Source: Sabulibacter ruber (GTDB lineage: Bacteria; Bacteroidota; Bacteroidia; Cytophagales; Hymenobacteraceae). Taken from it: a stretch of 64,000 bases of DNA. The stretch lies in assembly GCF_017355955.1 (NCBI RefSeq), contig NZ_JAFFID010000002.1:744001-808000 (forward strand), in the 5' to 3' direction. A program made the position numbers and the translations under genes. The notes below the pieces were generated by a model that was not told where the DNA came from, did not search any database, and was given only the letters and a program-made list of their open reading frames with translations. Each line of letters begins with the position of its first letter. The first letter of the stretch is position 1. Shown one piece after another: positions 26,863 to 35,194 of the stretch.

Positions 26863-26897
26863 ATTTCAAGCTTGTTTCAGTTAAAAGGACCTTAAAA
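26863..26897. repeat. IP36 dispersed palindrome, degenerate copy
   Basis: tttcaagcttgtttcag and ttaaaaggaccttaaaa match the IP36 half-site layout with several mismatches. It lies between the PhzF start and the DoxX stop. Confidence 0.45.
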
Positions 26898-26952
26898 CAG
26901 CAGGAAAGGTGAACTGTGCCGTTTCTGGCAGGAATTCCAGAATTCTTTATTG

Positions 26953-27000
26953 GATGAAGCCAGTGACGATGGAAACGCTTTTATCGTCACTGGCTTCATC
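26953..27000. terminator. Strong hairpin downstream of doxX
   Basis: Perfect 18-bp arms gatgaagccagtgacgat / atcgtcactggcttcatc with a 12-base loop, 25 bp beyond the DoxX stop codon (minus strand). No U-tract follows on the minus strand, so it may act in RNA end protection rather than as a classic intrinsic terminator. Confidence 0.7.
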
Positions 27001-27024
27001 GTAGGCCTAATCGCAGATTCTCCG

Positions 27025-27486
27025 TCAGGCGTGGGAGGATTTTTGTTTCGGGCTGATCACCCGGTCCAGGGAGTACTTGCCGCCACCCGAGATGAACAGG
27101 GCCAGGGACATGCCAATCCACAGCAGGAAGTACTCATAACCTTCGCCGGCCATGTTCCCGAACCAGTTCATGAAGAACCCATTCTGGATGTGCGTAGTGA
27201 ACACAATGCCCAGGGCCAGCAGCGTGTAAGCGAAAGCAATGAACCGGGTGGCAATACCCGCAATCAGCGCCACGGCGCCCACAGATTCCAGCAGGATGAT
27301 TACGAACCCTACGAGCCAGGGCAGACCCATGGTATCGGTGAAGAAGGTCATGGTGCCGGTGAAGCCGTATCCGCCGAAGAGGCCCAGCAATTTCTGCGCG
27401 CCGTGCGCTAGCACCACCACGCCTAACAAGATTCTCAGGATGGAAAGAGACCAGGACGCATCGGTCTCAAAGAATAACTTTTTCAT
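27025..27486 (-). CDS. DoxX family membrane protein
   Basis: 153 residues with four membrane segments. The family signature is SILRILLGVVVLAHGAQKLLG near the N-terminus, followed by GFTGTMTFF and VIILLESVGAVALIAG, and EYFLLWIGMSLALFISGGG at the end. DoxX proteins are small quinone-linked or stress-related inner-membrane proteins. It begins 13 bp after the SnoaL-like gene and is co-transcribed with it, downstream of a Crp/Fnr gene and an operator-like palindrome. Confidence 0.92.
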   Translation of the reverse strand: MKKLFFETDASWSLSILRILLGVVVLAHGAQKLLGLFGGYGFTGTMTFFTDTMGLPWLVGFVIILLESVGAVALIAGIATRFIAFAYTLLALGIVFTTHIQNGFFMNWFGNMAGEGYEYFLLWIGMSLALFISGGGKYSLDRVISPKQKSSHA

Positions 27487-27498
27487 GGTTCTTCGGGC

Positions 27499-27852
27499 TT
27501 AGGCGTTGTAGTAGAATTTCTCCTTGATGATCTGACCGTCTTGCCATTCCTGCACCGATACCTGGGTGTAGTTGCGCACCCCCCAGTCTTTGTGGGTGTA
27601 ATCGTAGTGCCATTCTACCATGCTCACGCCTTCGCCCACGGTCACCTTCAACGGCTTGGCCGACCGGAACTCGGTGATGGAGTGGAAGAACTGTTCTTCG
27701 CGTTGGCGGTTGGCGGCTTTGCCCACGGTGGGAAGGTGGTCGTTTTCCTGCATCACCACGTCTTGGTGGTAATACTTTTCAAAGGCTTCTAAAGCCTTGT
27801 CCTGAAGCACCAGGTCGTTCAGGTCGCTGATTTTTTGGAGTAATGTTTCCAT
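27499..27852 (-). CDS. SnoaL-like / NTF2-fold protein
   Basis: 117 residues. It begins LLQKISDLNDLVLQDKALEAFEKYYHQDVVMQEND, the alpha-beta start of SnoaL-like polyketide-cyclase-fold proteins. VEWHYDYTHKDWGVRNYTQVSVQEWQDGQI-type strands follow, ending in KEKFYYN. The fold is used by many small enzymes and binding proteins, so no reaction can be named. First gene of a two-gene operon with DoxX. Confidence 0.86.
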   Translation of the reverse strand: METLLQKISDLNDLVLQDKALEAFEKYYHQDVVMQENDHLPTVGKAANRQREEQFFHSITEFRSAKPLKVTVGEGVSMVEWHYDYTHKDWGVRNYTQVSVQEWQDGQIIKEKFYYNA

Positions 27853-27911
27853 GATCTTTGGGTTAATTGATTGTTACAAAGATCATAGAGCGCCGCCAGG
27901 CCCGAAATGAA

Positions 27912-27938
27912 CTAGGTTAAGAAAGGAGGTTAACCTAG
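27912..27938. promoter_or_regulatory. Operator-like palindrome (9-bp perfect arms) for the SnoaL-DoxX operon
   Basis: ctaggttaa and ttaacctag are exact inverted complements separated by nine bases. The site is 60-85 bp upstream of the SnoaL-like ATG (27852) and 8 bp beyond the stop of the Crp/Fnr gene (27946). The size suits a dimeric helix-turn-helix protein, and the neighbouring Crp/Fnr is the obvious candidate. A weak terminator function for the regulator gene is the alternative. Confidence 0.6.
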
Positions 27939-27945
27939 ATTAATG

Positions 27946-28530
27946 TCACTGCTCCAGAATGAGCTGGTGGCGCAGCTTACTCAGAAACTCCTTGGTGATG
28001 CCCAAATACGAGGCGATCATGTACTGCGGCACCCGTTGCTCAATCTGCGGGTACTGCGCCCTGAACCGCAGGTACCGTTCTTTGGCCGTGGAACTGAAGT
28101 TCTGGATAATGCGCTTCTCAGAGGCCACGTACGCTTTCTGGAGAATAATCCGGAAGAAGCGTTCCAGCTTGGGGATTTCCTGGTAGAGCTGCTCCAGGTT
28201 CTCATAGGAGAATTGCATTACCTCAGAGTTTTCCAGGCACTGCACGTTGTAGTAAGCCGGGGTTTGGGTAATGAAGCTGCCCAGATCAGAGGTCCACCAG
28301 TTTTCAACCGCGAACATCACAATGTGTTCCTGGCCTTCCTGATCGGTGTAGAACGTCTTGAGGCAGCCAGACACCACAAAGTTCTCATAACGGCACACAT
28401 CGCCCTGCTGCACCACAAACTGGCCTTTCAGGTACTTGCGGGAGTTAACCCTGGAAAGCAGAATGGTTTCCTCCTCCTCCGTCAGGTCAATGTAGTTTCT
28501 GATGTAGGCGAGTAGCGGTTGTGCGTTCAT
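27946..28530 (-). CDS. Crp/Fnr family transcriptional regulator (third of three)
   Basis: 194 residues. The cNMP-binding region has YLKGQFVVQQGDVCRYENFVVSG, and VENWWTSDLGSF closely resembles the same place in 14095-14676. The helix-turn-helix is RVPQYMIASYLGITKEFLSKLRHQ. It is the upstream neighbour of the SnoaL-DoxX operon with a 93-bp gap holding a perfect palindrome, so local control of that operon is likely. Confidence 0.9.
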   Translation of the reverse strand: MNAQPLLAYIRNYIDLTEEEETILLSRVNSRKYLKGQFVVQQGDVCRYENFVVSGCLKTFYTDQEGQEHIVMFAVENWWTSDLGSFITQTPAYYNVQCLENSEVMQFSYENLEQLYQEIPKLERFFRIILQKAYVASEKRIIQNFSSTAKERYLRFRAQYPQIEQRVPQYMIASYLGITKEFLSKLRHQLILEQ

Positions 28531-28595
28531 GTTACTTTTTCGGTTGCGGTGAGTGCCTGTAAAATTGAGGTTTTCTTTTTATTCTCCCTCGCTGC

Positions 28596-28630
28596 TTTTC
28601 AGGCCTGATTTTCTTAAAAGAGCCCTAAAA
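28596..28630. repeat. IP36 dispersed palindrome, copy at 28.6 kb
   Basis: ttttcaggcctgattttc facing taaaagagccctaaaa, between the minus-strand DUF4932 stop (28670) and the Crp/Fnr start (28530). Confidence 0.7.
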
Positions 28631-28669
28631 TGATACATGACAGCGAAGTTTCAAAGGCCAGGAAAGCGG

Positions 28670-29782
28670 CTACTTCGCTTGCAAAGCACCCAAGGAAGCA
28701 ATAAGTACCGGCAGGTAGTCTTCCAGGCGGGGGTATTGCTTGCGGTTCTGCTCATAGTGCTGCAGTTGTTGCAGGAAATGCGGCAGGTACATCCAGTCCT
28801 GGTAGGCGCGTTGCAGGTTCTGGCTTTCCTGCTGGTTCCCCATCTGCTGGGCAATCCTGATCTCGCCGGCCCGGACCAGGTGCTCGTTGAATGAGGTAAG
28901 CCAATCAGAATATTGCCCTTGGTTAGGAATAGGTTTGAACAGGTGCTGGTATCGGTTGATCTGCTCCGCAAGGCGAGGCTGCGACGTGAGCGGGTTCACG
29001 AACGAATGCCCGAACTCATGTACCGATAAATTCCGGATCTCTGCCGGATTATCGTAGCCCGCTTCCAGCACCTTTGCCCCGGCACCAAGGCGCTGCTCCT
29101 GCAGCGGCGCGGCAATGTTGTAGATGTGTACCTGGCCGTTGTGCTGGATCTGCCAGGAAAGCCCCCAACCCGATTTGAAGGAAGGCATGACCACCAAATG
29201 GTAGCTGTCTTTCTTGGCGCCGTAGTAGGCTTCCAGCGCCGGGATGAAGTTGGCCCCGGGCAGGTTGCGCTGCACTTCCTCTTTGGCCAGTTTGTAAAGC
29301 AGTTGGTTCTGGGCGAAGTACTTCTCAAAACTAGCCTCCTGGTAAAACCGGGAAGCCAGCCTGAAGTACTCCTGCACCAGCAAATTCGCCGAGTCAAGAT
29401 TAGGATGGATCTCCCGGAGGATTACCTCAGAAATCGGGTGTTTTAGGGCTGGTTTCGGGAAATCAGTGTAAAAAAGGCCCAGCAGATACACCCCGGTCCC
29501 AATCTTGTCTGACATGCGCTGGGTAGCCACCACCGCCGGATGGTCTTTGTAGGGCTTGAAGTGCTCATAGTTGAGCCGCATCAGGCGGGTGGTTCTGTAG
29601 AGATAAGGATCTTCTGCGGAGTCTTTCAGGAAAGCCGTGGAGATCTGGTTGTTGAGCGTGCTCAGCAGCTCAATGTTCCTGTTGACTTCCACCAGAATCT
29701 CTTTCCGCTGGGCTATTGCCTGGAATCCAAACAAGAGAAGCACCAGCGCGAGACAAAGGAACCGTGGCAGGGAGGCGTTCAC
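28670..29782 (-). CDS. DUF4932 secreted metalloprotease-like protein
   Basis: 370 residues from a GTG start (no ATG is available in frame nearby), with a signal peptide ending ...FGFQAIA, then QRKE. The segment SVHEFGHSFVNP carries an HExxH zinc motif (H255-H259). A downstream Glu in FNEHLVRAGEIR (E300) could be the third ligand, in the manner of gluzincins. VEVNRNIELLSTL near the N-terminus and MPSFKSGWGLSW also fit DUF4932. The fold suggests a periplasmic zinc peptidase, with no proven activity. It is followed on the same strand by the Crp/Fnr gene at an ordinary distance. Confidence 0.88.
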   Translation of the reverse strand: MNASLPRFLCLALVLLLFGFQAIAQRKEILVEVNRNIELLSTLNNQISTAFLKDSAEDPYLYRTTRLMRLNYEHFKPYKDHPAVVATQRMSDKIGTGVYLLGLFYTDFPKPALKHPISEVILREIHPNLDSANLLVQEYFRLASRFYQEASFEKYFAQNQLLYKLAKEEVQRNLPGANFIPALEAYYGAKKDSYHLVVMPSFKSGWGLSWQIQHNGQVHIYNIAAPLQEQRLGAGAKVLEAGYDNPAEIRNLSVHEFGHSFVNPLTSQPRLAEQINRYQHLFKPIPNQGQYSDWLTSFNEHLVRAGEIRIAQQMGNQQESQNLQRAYQDWMYLPHFLQQLQHYEQNRKQYPRLEDYLPVLIASLGALQAK

Positions 29783-29817
29783 AGTCGTTCAGTTCAGAGT
29801 CTTTTGAAGTGATTTTC

Positions 29818-30732
29818 TCAGGAAAGGGCTTGTGGCGAGGGACTGCCGGCCGGGCGGGATTTGTCTTCGGGCAGCGGCACATATTCAGAGTTGTCATTGG
29901 GCGGAAGCAGGATGCGACCTTCCTTCCAATCGGCTTTGGCTTGTTCAATGCGTTCCTTGTGGGAGGAGACAAAGTTCCACCAGATAAACCGTTCGCCCAG
30001 CGGTTCGCCGCCCAGCATCATGAGCGTGGTGGGTTCTTTGGCGGTGAGTACCGGGTCTACGCCTTTGTTGAACACCAGCATCTGCCCGGCGCCGTAGGTT
30101 CTGCCGGCTACTTCCAGGCTTCCTTTGGCAATGTAAATGCCGCGTTCGGCATGTTCCTGAGGCAGGCCAAAGCGCGCGTCCTGGTCCAGGATCACGTGCA
30201 GGTAAAAAAGCGGCGAATGCGTCTTGACGTTGTTCCGCAACCCGAAGGCATCGCCGGCAATCAGGCGCATCCACACACCGGAATCGGTGTAGATGGGCAG
30301 TTGCTCGGGTCTGTAGTTGTCAAAGGCGGGCGCGGCTTCCTCGTCTTTCTCGGGCAGGGCCACCCAGGTCTGGATCATCTCCAGTTCGCCGCCCGCCAGG
30401 GTAGCCGGGTCCTCAAAGCGCTCTGAGTGGGCAATGCCGCTGCCGGCCGTCATCCAGTTCACCTCGCCCGGGCGTATGATCTGCTCTACGCCCAGACTAT
30501 CGCGGTGCGTGACCTGGCCGCCAAACAGGTAACTGACTGTAGACAGGCCGATGTGCGGGTGCGGCAGCACATCCAAAGACTGCACCAACGGCGGCTGAAT
30601 GTCTACCGGACCGGCATGGTCCATGAAGATGAAAGGCCCCACCATGCGGCGCAGGCGGAAGGGGAGAATCCGGCGCACATCCATTCCGGGGGCCAGCGAT
30701 GCTTTTCGGGCTTCAATGACAAGGTCCAGCAT
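29818..30732 (-). CDS. Pirin family protein (second of two)
   Basis: 304 residues. It begins DLVIEARKASLAPGMDVRRILPF and then RRMVGPFIFMDHAGP. Metal-site motifs are VLPHPHIGLSTVSYLF and WMTAGSGIAHSER. C-terminal MLGGEPLGERFIWWNFVSSHKERIEQAKADW is the usual pirin/YhaK-type ending. It is only distantly like the 11161 pirin, so the two are separate subfamilies rather than recent duplicates. It ends 36 bp before the DUF4932 start and could be co-transcribed with it. Confidence 0.92.
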   Translation of the reverse strand: MLDLVIEARKASLAPGMDVRRILPFRLRRMVGPFIFMDHAGPVDIQPPLVQSLDVLPHPHIGLSTVSYLFGGQVTHRDSLGVEQIIRPGEVNWMTAGSGIAHSERFEDPATLAGGELEMIQTWVALPEKDEEAAPAFDNYRPEQLPIYTDSGVWMRLIAGDAFGLRNNVKTHSPLFYLHVILDQDARFGLPQEHAERGIYIAKGSLEVAGRTYGAGQMLVFNKGVDPVLTAKEPTTLMMLGGEPLGERFIWWNFVSSHKERIEQAKADWKEGRILLPPNDNSEYVPLPEDKSRPAGSPSPQALS

Positions 30733-30985
30733 ACGGGTTTGGTTTTTTCCTACTTTAAAAAACTAAATACCTGGCAGATTGGCAAGAAGAATTTTCAGAA
30801 TCAGGTACTTGGGGCAGAGCAGGCTTTGCCCACCAGAAGGTGCACAAGTAAGGATAGATCCAGGGGAACGAAGTGCTCTGAACCTGTTTGGTGTGGATAA
30901 AAACAGGAGCCATTCGGGCAGGCTTTCGTAGAGACAATTTACTGCAGGGCTTTACTTACACAAAAAGATGTAGTAACATTGATTT

Positions 30986-32020
30986 ATGGAAATAGGCATT
31001 ACCACGTTCGTTGAAAACACCCCCAACCCCGAGACCGGCAAACTCTTGAGCCCCTATGAGCGGATGAGCAACCTGATGGAGGAGATAGAACTGGCCGACC
31101 AACTGGGGCTGGATGTTTTCTCCATTGGCGAGCATCACCGGCCCGATTTTATTGTTTCCTCACCGGCTGTAGTGCTCGCGGCAGCGGCGGTGAAGACCAG
31201 GAACATCAAACTTTCCAGCGCGGTGACGGTGCTCAGTTCCGATGATCCGGTGCGGGTATTCCAGGACTTTGCCCACGTTGATCTGCTGTCCGGGGGCCGG
31301 GCCGAGATCATGGCCGGGCGTGGGTCGTTTATTGAGTCTTTTCCGCTTTTCGGGCAAGATCTGAAAGACTACAATACGCTGTTCTCTGAGAAGCTGGAAC
31401 TGCTCATGCTGCTGAACAAAACCGAAAAAGTAACCTGGAAAGGCAAGCACCGGCCCGCCATTGACAACCTGGGCGTGTACCCCCGGCCGCACCAGAAAGA
31501 ACTACCCATTTGGGTAGCCGTGGGCGGAACACCGGAATCGGTGGTGCGGGCGGCCAGCAACGGTCTGCCTATGGCGCTGGCCATCATCGGCGGCTCGCCG
31601 GAGCGGTTTGTGCCGTTCACCAATCTGTACAAAGAAGTCTACCGCAAAGCCGGCCATGACCAGGCGAAGTTCCAATTAGGCATCAACTCGCACGGCTACA
31701 TCGCGGATGATTCCCAGAAAGCCGCTGATGAATTTTACGGACCCTATGCCTACCTCATGAGCCAGATAGGCCGGGAGCGGGGCTGGTCGGCTATGAACCG
31801 GGAGCAGTTTGAGATGATGCGCGCCCCCGAGGGTTCCTTGCTGGTAGGCAGCCCGCAGCAAGTGATTGACAAGATTCTGTGGGAGTACGAGCTGTTCGGG
31901 AACACCCGTTTCCTGTTCCACATCAGCGTGGGCACCTTGCCGCACGAGAAAGTGCTCCGCGCCATTGAACTACTAGGCACGGTGGTAGCCCCGGCGGTGA
32001 AGAAGGCAGTGGCTAAGTAA
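30986..32020 (+). CDS. Luciferase-like (LLM class) flavin-dependent monooxygenase
   Basis: 344 residues. [16 protein letters not shown] at the start, then [29 protein letters not shown] and [23 protein letters not shown]. The FMN/substrate barrel has [20 protein letters not shown], and [18 protein letters not shown] follows. This is the bacterial luciferase-like TIM-barrel family that uses reduced FMN; the physiological substrate is unknown. It stands alone, divergent from the pirin gene (about 250 bp between them) and ending at a bidirectional terminator. Confidence 0.93.
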   Translation: MEIGITTFVENTPNPETGKLLSPYERMSNLMEEIELADQLGLDVFSIGEHHRPDFIVSSPAVVLAAAAVKTRNIKLSSAVTVLSSDDPVRVFQDFAHVDLLSGGRAEIMAGRGSFIESFPLFGQDLKDYNTLFSEKLELLMLLNKTEKVTWKGKHRPAIDNLGVYPRPHQKELPIWVAVGGTPESVVRAASNGLPMALAIIGGSPERFVPFTNLYKEVYRKAGHDQAKFQLGINSHGYIADDSQKAADEFYGPYAYLMSQIGRERGWSAMNREQFEMMRAPEGSLLVGSPQQVIDKILWEYELFGNTRFLFHISVGTLPHEKVLRAIELLGTVVAPAVKKAVAK

Positions 32021-32053
32021 CTACTTCCTCGTTCAAGCCATCGGTTGATATCC

Positions 32054-32089
32054 GTTTCAGAGCTGTTTTCACAGAAATAGCCCTAAAAC
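32054..32089. repeat. IP36 dispersed palindrome, copy at 32.05 kb
   Basis: gtttcagagctgttttc facing gaaatagccctaaaac, 36 bp, in the short convergent gap after the LLM gene. Its last bases overlap the left arm of the terminator at 32085. Confidence 0.75.
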
Positions 32090-32126
32090 ACAAATCCCCG
32101 GCACCCATGCCGGGGATTTGTGTTTT
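32085..32126. terminator. Bidirectional terminator between LLM oxidoreductase and APC permease
   Basis: Perfect 18-bp arms aaaacacaaatccccggc / gccggggatttgtgtttt with a 6-base loop. Both ends of the stem are A/T runs, so it works in either direction. Confidence 0.88.
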
Positions 32127-32172
32127 GTAAGCAGGTTGAGGGGCAAAATAACAAGCTTAAACGCACCAAGCC

Positions 32173-33939
32173 TTAGATCACCAACCGTACACCGCCTAAC
32201 TCTTGCAGGCCGTAGATGAACCGGTCTCCGGGAGAGCCAATGAACATGAAGTTTTTGGGGATGTTCCACTTGGTGGAGAGCTCCTGGATCAGCTGCGGCC
32301 CGAAGTGCCCCCTGAGTACCACAAAATCTACCTCCAGTTCTGGATAAGCCCGATCCAGCACTTCTACCTCGTGCATCAGTTTGGTAGGTGGTTCTTCGCC
32401 TTCCCGCAGCACGTTCACAATCTTTATTTTCTTTGTTTGCTCGTTCTGCACAATGTAGCGCATCACCTTGTTGATGTTGGCGATGTTGTCGCCGCGGGTG
32501 AAAAAGACGAATTCCTGCGATCTGATTTTATGGATCAGGCGCATGAGGTTGTACGAGGTAAGCGGCAGTATCTTCTCCAGAGGCCCTTCTATCTGCTGCA
32601 GCAAATACGTGAAAAGTCGCAGCAGCCTGATCCGGAACAGCATGATAAACACCACCGATACCGTTGGGATAAAGTACTTGAGGAACACTACCAGATAGGC
32701 GGGGTTCAGGATAGCGTTCCCCACCAGGGCCACAAGCACCGCAGAAATAGCCACAAACAGAACAATGCCAGTAGCACGTACCGGCCGCGGAAGCCGATTC
32801 CGGCGTATTTTCAGCAGAATATTGCCAATCCCAAACAAGGCCATCACGGAAAGGAAGGAGATGGTGTACACGCCTGCCAGGGCCCCGATATCGCCGCGGG
32901 TGATCAACAGAATGGAGACACACAGCAGAAAGAAGCTGATCATGATCAGGTAAGCGGAGCCTCGTTTATTGGTGGTCAGGAGAAACTGGGGCAGGCAGCG
33001 GTCCAGGGTCATGCGGTGCACCAGGCCCGTTACCCCCACGTAGGAAGTAAGCACGGCGCCGCTCAGTACCATCGCGGCATTCACCGAGACAAGGATGGCC
33101 AGCCAATGACCGCCCGCTACTTCTCCCAGGTAGGCCAGCAACGCGGCCTGGTGTTCTGGTATAGTCGCCATGGGCACAATGGCTATGGCCAGGAACGCCG
33201 TTAACGGGTTAAAAATGGTAACCGCCAGCCACATGTTGCGCAGGGTTTTGGGGAATACGCCCGGCGCTTGCTCCTCCACAAAGTTGGCGGAACTCTCAAA
33301 CCCCGAAATCCCCAGCATAGCCGCCGCAAACCCGAAGAACAGGGCCCGCCAAATGCTTCCTTGCAAAGGCTGGCTGTAGTTGAGGGCCAGCGTATCAAAA
33401 CCGTGGTTAAACAGATAAAAGAAGCCCACCAATACCAGCAGGGTAAGCGTGGTAATGTGGGTGATAAAGATAATGATGGCCACAATGGATGATTCCCCGA
33501 TACCCATAATGGTCAGGCCCATAAAGAAAGCCAGCAACCCGATGGTGGCGTACATGATGGGAAGGCCCTCCCATAGGTGATGTACGTAGTGCATGGCCTC
33601 GGTGGCAGAGATCACGGCCGTGGCCATGTAAGACAGCAGAGTAAGGCAGGCGGCCAGGGAAGCGGTACTCTTGCTGGTGGTATTGAGCAAGGCGTTGTAG
33701 GCCCCGCCGTTCAAGGGGAGGGCACCCACCACCTCGGCATAGATGCTCCGGAAGAGGTACAGAACCCCACCCACCATCAGAAGCGCCACCCACGCGTACT
33801 GCCCCGCGTAAAGAATAGCAAGCGCCGACACGTACAGACACGAAGACGTAATATCGTTCCCGCAAATGGCCGTGGCCGCTAACTCTCTCAGTTTAGGCGC
33901 GTGCGTAGGGGAAATAGCATTGGTTAAGTCTTTTTCCAT
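32173..33939 (-). CDS. APC superfamily amino-acid permease with cytoplasmic C-terminal domain
   Basis: 588 residues from the ATG at 33939 (a TTG one codon earlier is possible). About 12 membrane helices fill residues 20-430, with the APC-type segments AICGNDITSSCLYVSALAILYAG, LPLNGGAYNALLNTT and ISGFESSANFVEEQAPGVFPKTL. After the last helix comes a soluble domain of about 150 residues (FVFFTRGDNIANINKVMRYIV ... FVVLRGHFGPQLIQELS) that resembles a stress-protein-like regulatory module. The substrate is not predictable. Convergent with the LLM gene. Confidence 0.88.
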   Translation of the reverse strand: MEKDLTNAISPTHAPKLRELAATAICGNDITSSCLYVSALAILYAGQYAWVALLMVGGVLYLFRSIYAEVVGALPLNGGAYNALLNTTSKSTASLAACLTLLSYMATAVISATEAMHYVHHLWEGLPIMYATIGLLAFFMGLTIMGIGESSIVAIIIFITHITTLTLLVLVGFFYLFNHGFDTLALNYSQPLQGSIWRALFFGFAAAMLGISGFESSANFVEEQAPGVFPKTLRNMWLAVTIFNPLTAFLAIAIVPMATIPEHQAALLAYLGEVAGGHWLAILVSVNAAMVLSGAVLTSYVGVTGLVHRMTLDRCLPQFLLTTNKRGSAYLIMISFFLLCVSILLITRGDIGALAGVYTISFLSVMALFGIGNILLKIRRNRLPRPVRATGIVLFVAISAVLVALVGNAILNPAYLVVFLKYFIPTVSVVFIMLFRIRLLRLFTYLLQQIEGPLEKILPLTSYNLMRLIHKIRSQEFVFFTRGDNIANINKVMRYIVQNEQTKKIKIVNVLREGEEPPTKLMHEVEVLDRAYPELEVDFVVLRGHFGPQLIQELSTKWNIPKNFMFIGSPGDRFIYGLQELGGVRLVI

Positions 33940-34239
33940 CAATCTTCCTCTATAAGGCTATGTGCGGCCGTTTCTTTCCCAAAATTTCTGGAGTGCCTGC
34001 TTCAGACGTTGCAGGTGCAGCAGTGACCAGGGGTATTCAGAACCAAACTACTATACGATAGAAGCCTGAATGGAAGATATCAAAATTTCTATATGGAGTT
34101 GTTACTGGATATGAAAAAAAGTAGCGGAAAGCTTTACATCGCCAGGGTAGGGTCTCCGCTCCCTTTCTGATGCGGGTAGAAACCCCAGGCATGAGATATG
34201 TGCGGCAGGTAGCCACTACACACCTCATGCGTTGAGTTC

Positions 34240-34461
34240 CTAAAACTGGGTTTTGTTTTTCTTTCTCTGTCTGATAAACCACCGGATGATCACAACATCC
34301 CAGATGATTAGAAAAGCCACAAACAAGCCCCAGAAGACAAAGCCTTCGGTTCCTAAGTTCTTGAACTGCGGCCTGACAAGCTTGTCGTAGAGCAATCCAA
34401 CATAGAAGAAAATAAGCAGGAAGGAAAAAAGCAGGAATGCAAGTAGTAGGAGTTTCTTCAA
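34240..34461 (-). CDS. Small two-helix membrane protein
   Basis: 73 residues from a TTG start (no ATG available): MKKLLLLAFLLFSFLLIFFYV then GLLYDKLVRP, a second helix GFVFWGLFVAFLIIWDVVIIR and a basic tail RQRKKNKTQF. The helix-charge layout is that of a genuine small inner-membrane protein. It starts 4 bp after the stop of the neighbouring gene and both are AT-rich, so they look like a coupled pair. No family recognised. Confidence 0.5.
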   Translation of the reverse strand: MKKLLLLAFLLFSFLLIFFYVGLLYDKLVRPQFKNLGTEGFVFWGLFVAFLIIWDVVIIRWFIRQRKKNKTQF

Positions 34462-34465
34462 ATAG

Positions 34466-34711
34466 CTATTCGTGGATTTTGTAGCAGCAAAGGAAATACA
34501 ATTTGTTATCTGTATCGAAGCAGAAGCCTATACTTTCAAAGTATTCTTTTAAACATCCAGTGATTTTGTAGCAGTCGTATAAGTTTAGATCATATTGAGA
34601 GGGTTTGATGATTTTTTTTACTTCTTCTAGGCTGAAATCAGGAATCGGAATTTCATCAATCAACTCTTCTGTTTCCTTGTCCAAGACACTGAACTGCCTC
34701 ATAATTTTCAT
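34466..34711 (-). CDS. Small acidic protein of unknown function
   Basis: 81 residues from the ATG at 34711 (a longer TTG-initiated frame reaches 34825). The sequence is KIMRQFSVLDKETEELIDEIPIPD-type, with SLEEVKKIIKPSQYDLNLYDCYKI and a Cys-containing C-terminus (YFLCCYKIHE). It is cytoplasmic by appearance and AT-rich against the flanking DNA. The reading frame and coupling to the small membrane protein support it being real. No family recognised. Confidence 0.5.
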   Translation of the reverse strand: MKIMRQFSVLDKETEELIDEIPIPDFSLEEVKKIIKPSQYDLNLYDCYKITGCLKEYFESIGFCFDTDNKLYFLCCYKIHE

Positions 34712-34825
34712 ACTTATAAATTGATGGAGATAAAGGTGTTTTTTGGGTGTTTTTAGTTTTTTGGGCCAAATATAGAAGGATTTTTGCACCATAACTACTA
34801 AGCCTGTTATGTAGATTTTATCCAA

Positions 34826-35194
34826 TTAAAAGAGCCTGTGGCAGGCTAGAATTATTCTGAGTAAAACCCAACTGCGCTAAGCTTGCAATGATAGTTTTCT
34901 CTCCAAAGAAGCCTACCTGAAAAGCCCTTGTATAATATTGGGAATTACCTGACCATTGATAAATTTTTGCCTTAAAGCCTAGTCTGCCAGAAAGCAGGAA
35001 GGGAAGAGCGCCAAAGCCTAAGCTTTTTAATGGTATCCTGTAGTCAACCGGCGGCAGATTTCGTAAGCAAATCGGGCTGAGGCGGAATGTTTACCTTTGC
35101 GCCAGTTCCTTATTAGGTCAGATGCTGCGGAGACAAGAAACGGTTGTGCCTGGTTTCCTCGCAGCATAGGGCTGTTCTTTTTGATTGACGTACC
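34826..35194. other. Intergenic region upstream of the TonB receptor
   Basis: A 369-bp gap. It holds a TACCTTTG -7 element (35092-35099) for the receptor gene and no other recognisable structure. An antisense open frame from the receptor gene runs into it but is judged a shadow. Confidence 0.5.
35092..35099 (+). promoter_or_regulatory. -7 promoter element (TACCTTTG) of the TonB receptor gene
   Basis: Exact TAnnTTTG match, 96 bp upstream of the ATG at 35195. I see no clear -33 TTTG at the expected spacing. Confidence 0.45.

Noticed and set aside
32203..33204. 333-codon plus-strand frame opposite the APC permease
   Set aside because: His/Gln-rich, no domain, and the minus strand has a clear 12-helix permease.
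34037..34282. 81-codon frame left of the small membrane protein
   Set aside because: Overlaps the end of the more convincing two-helix gene and shows no conserved pattern. The 33940-34239 gap otherwise holds nothing I recognise.
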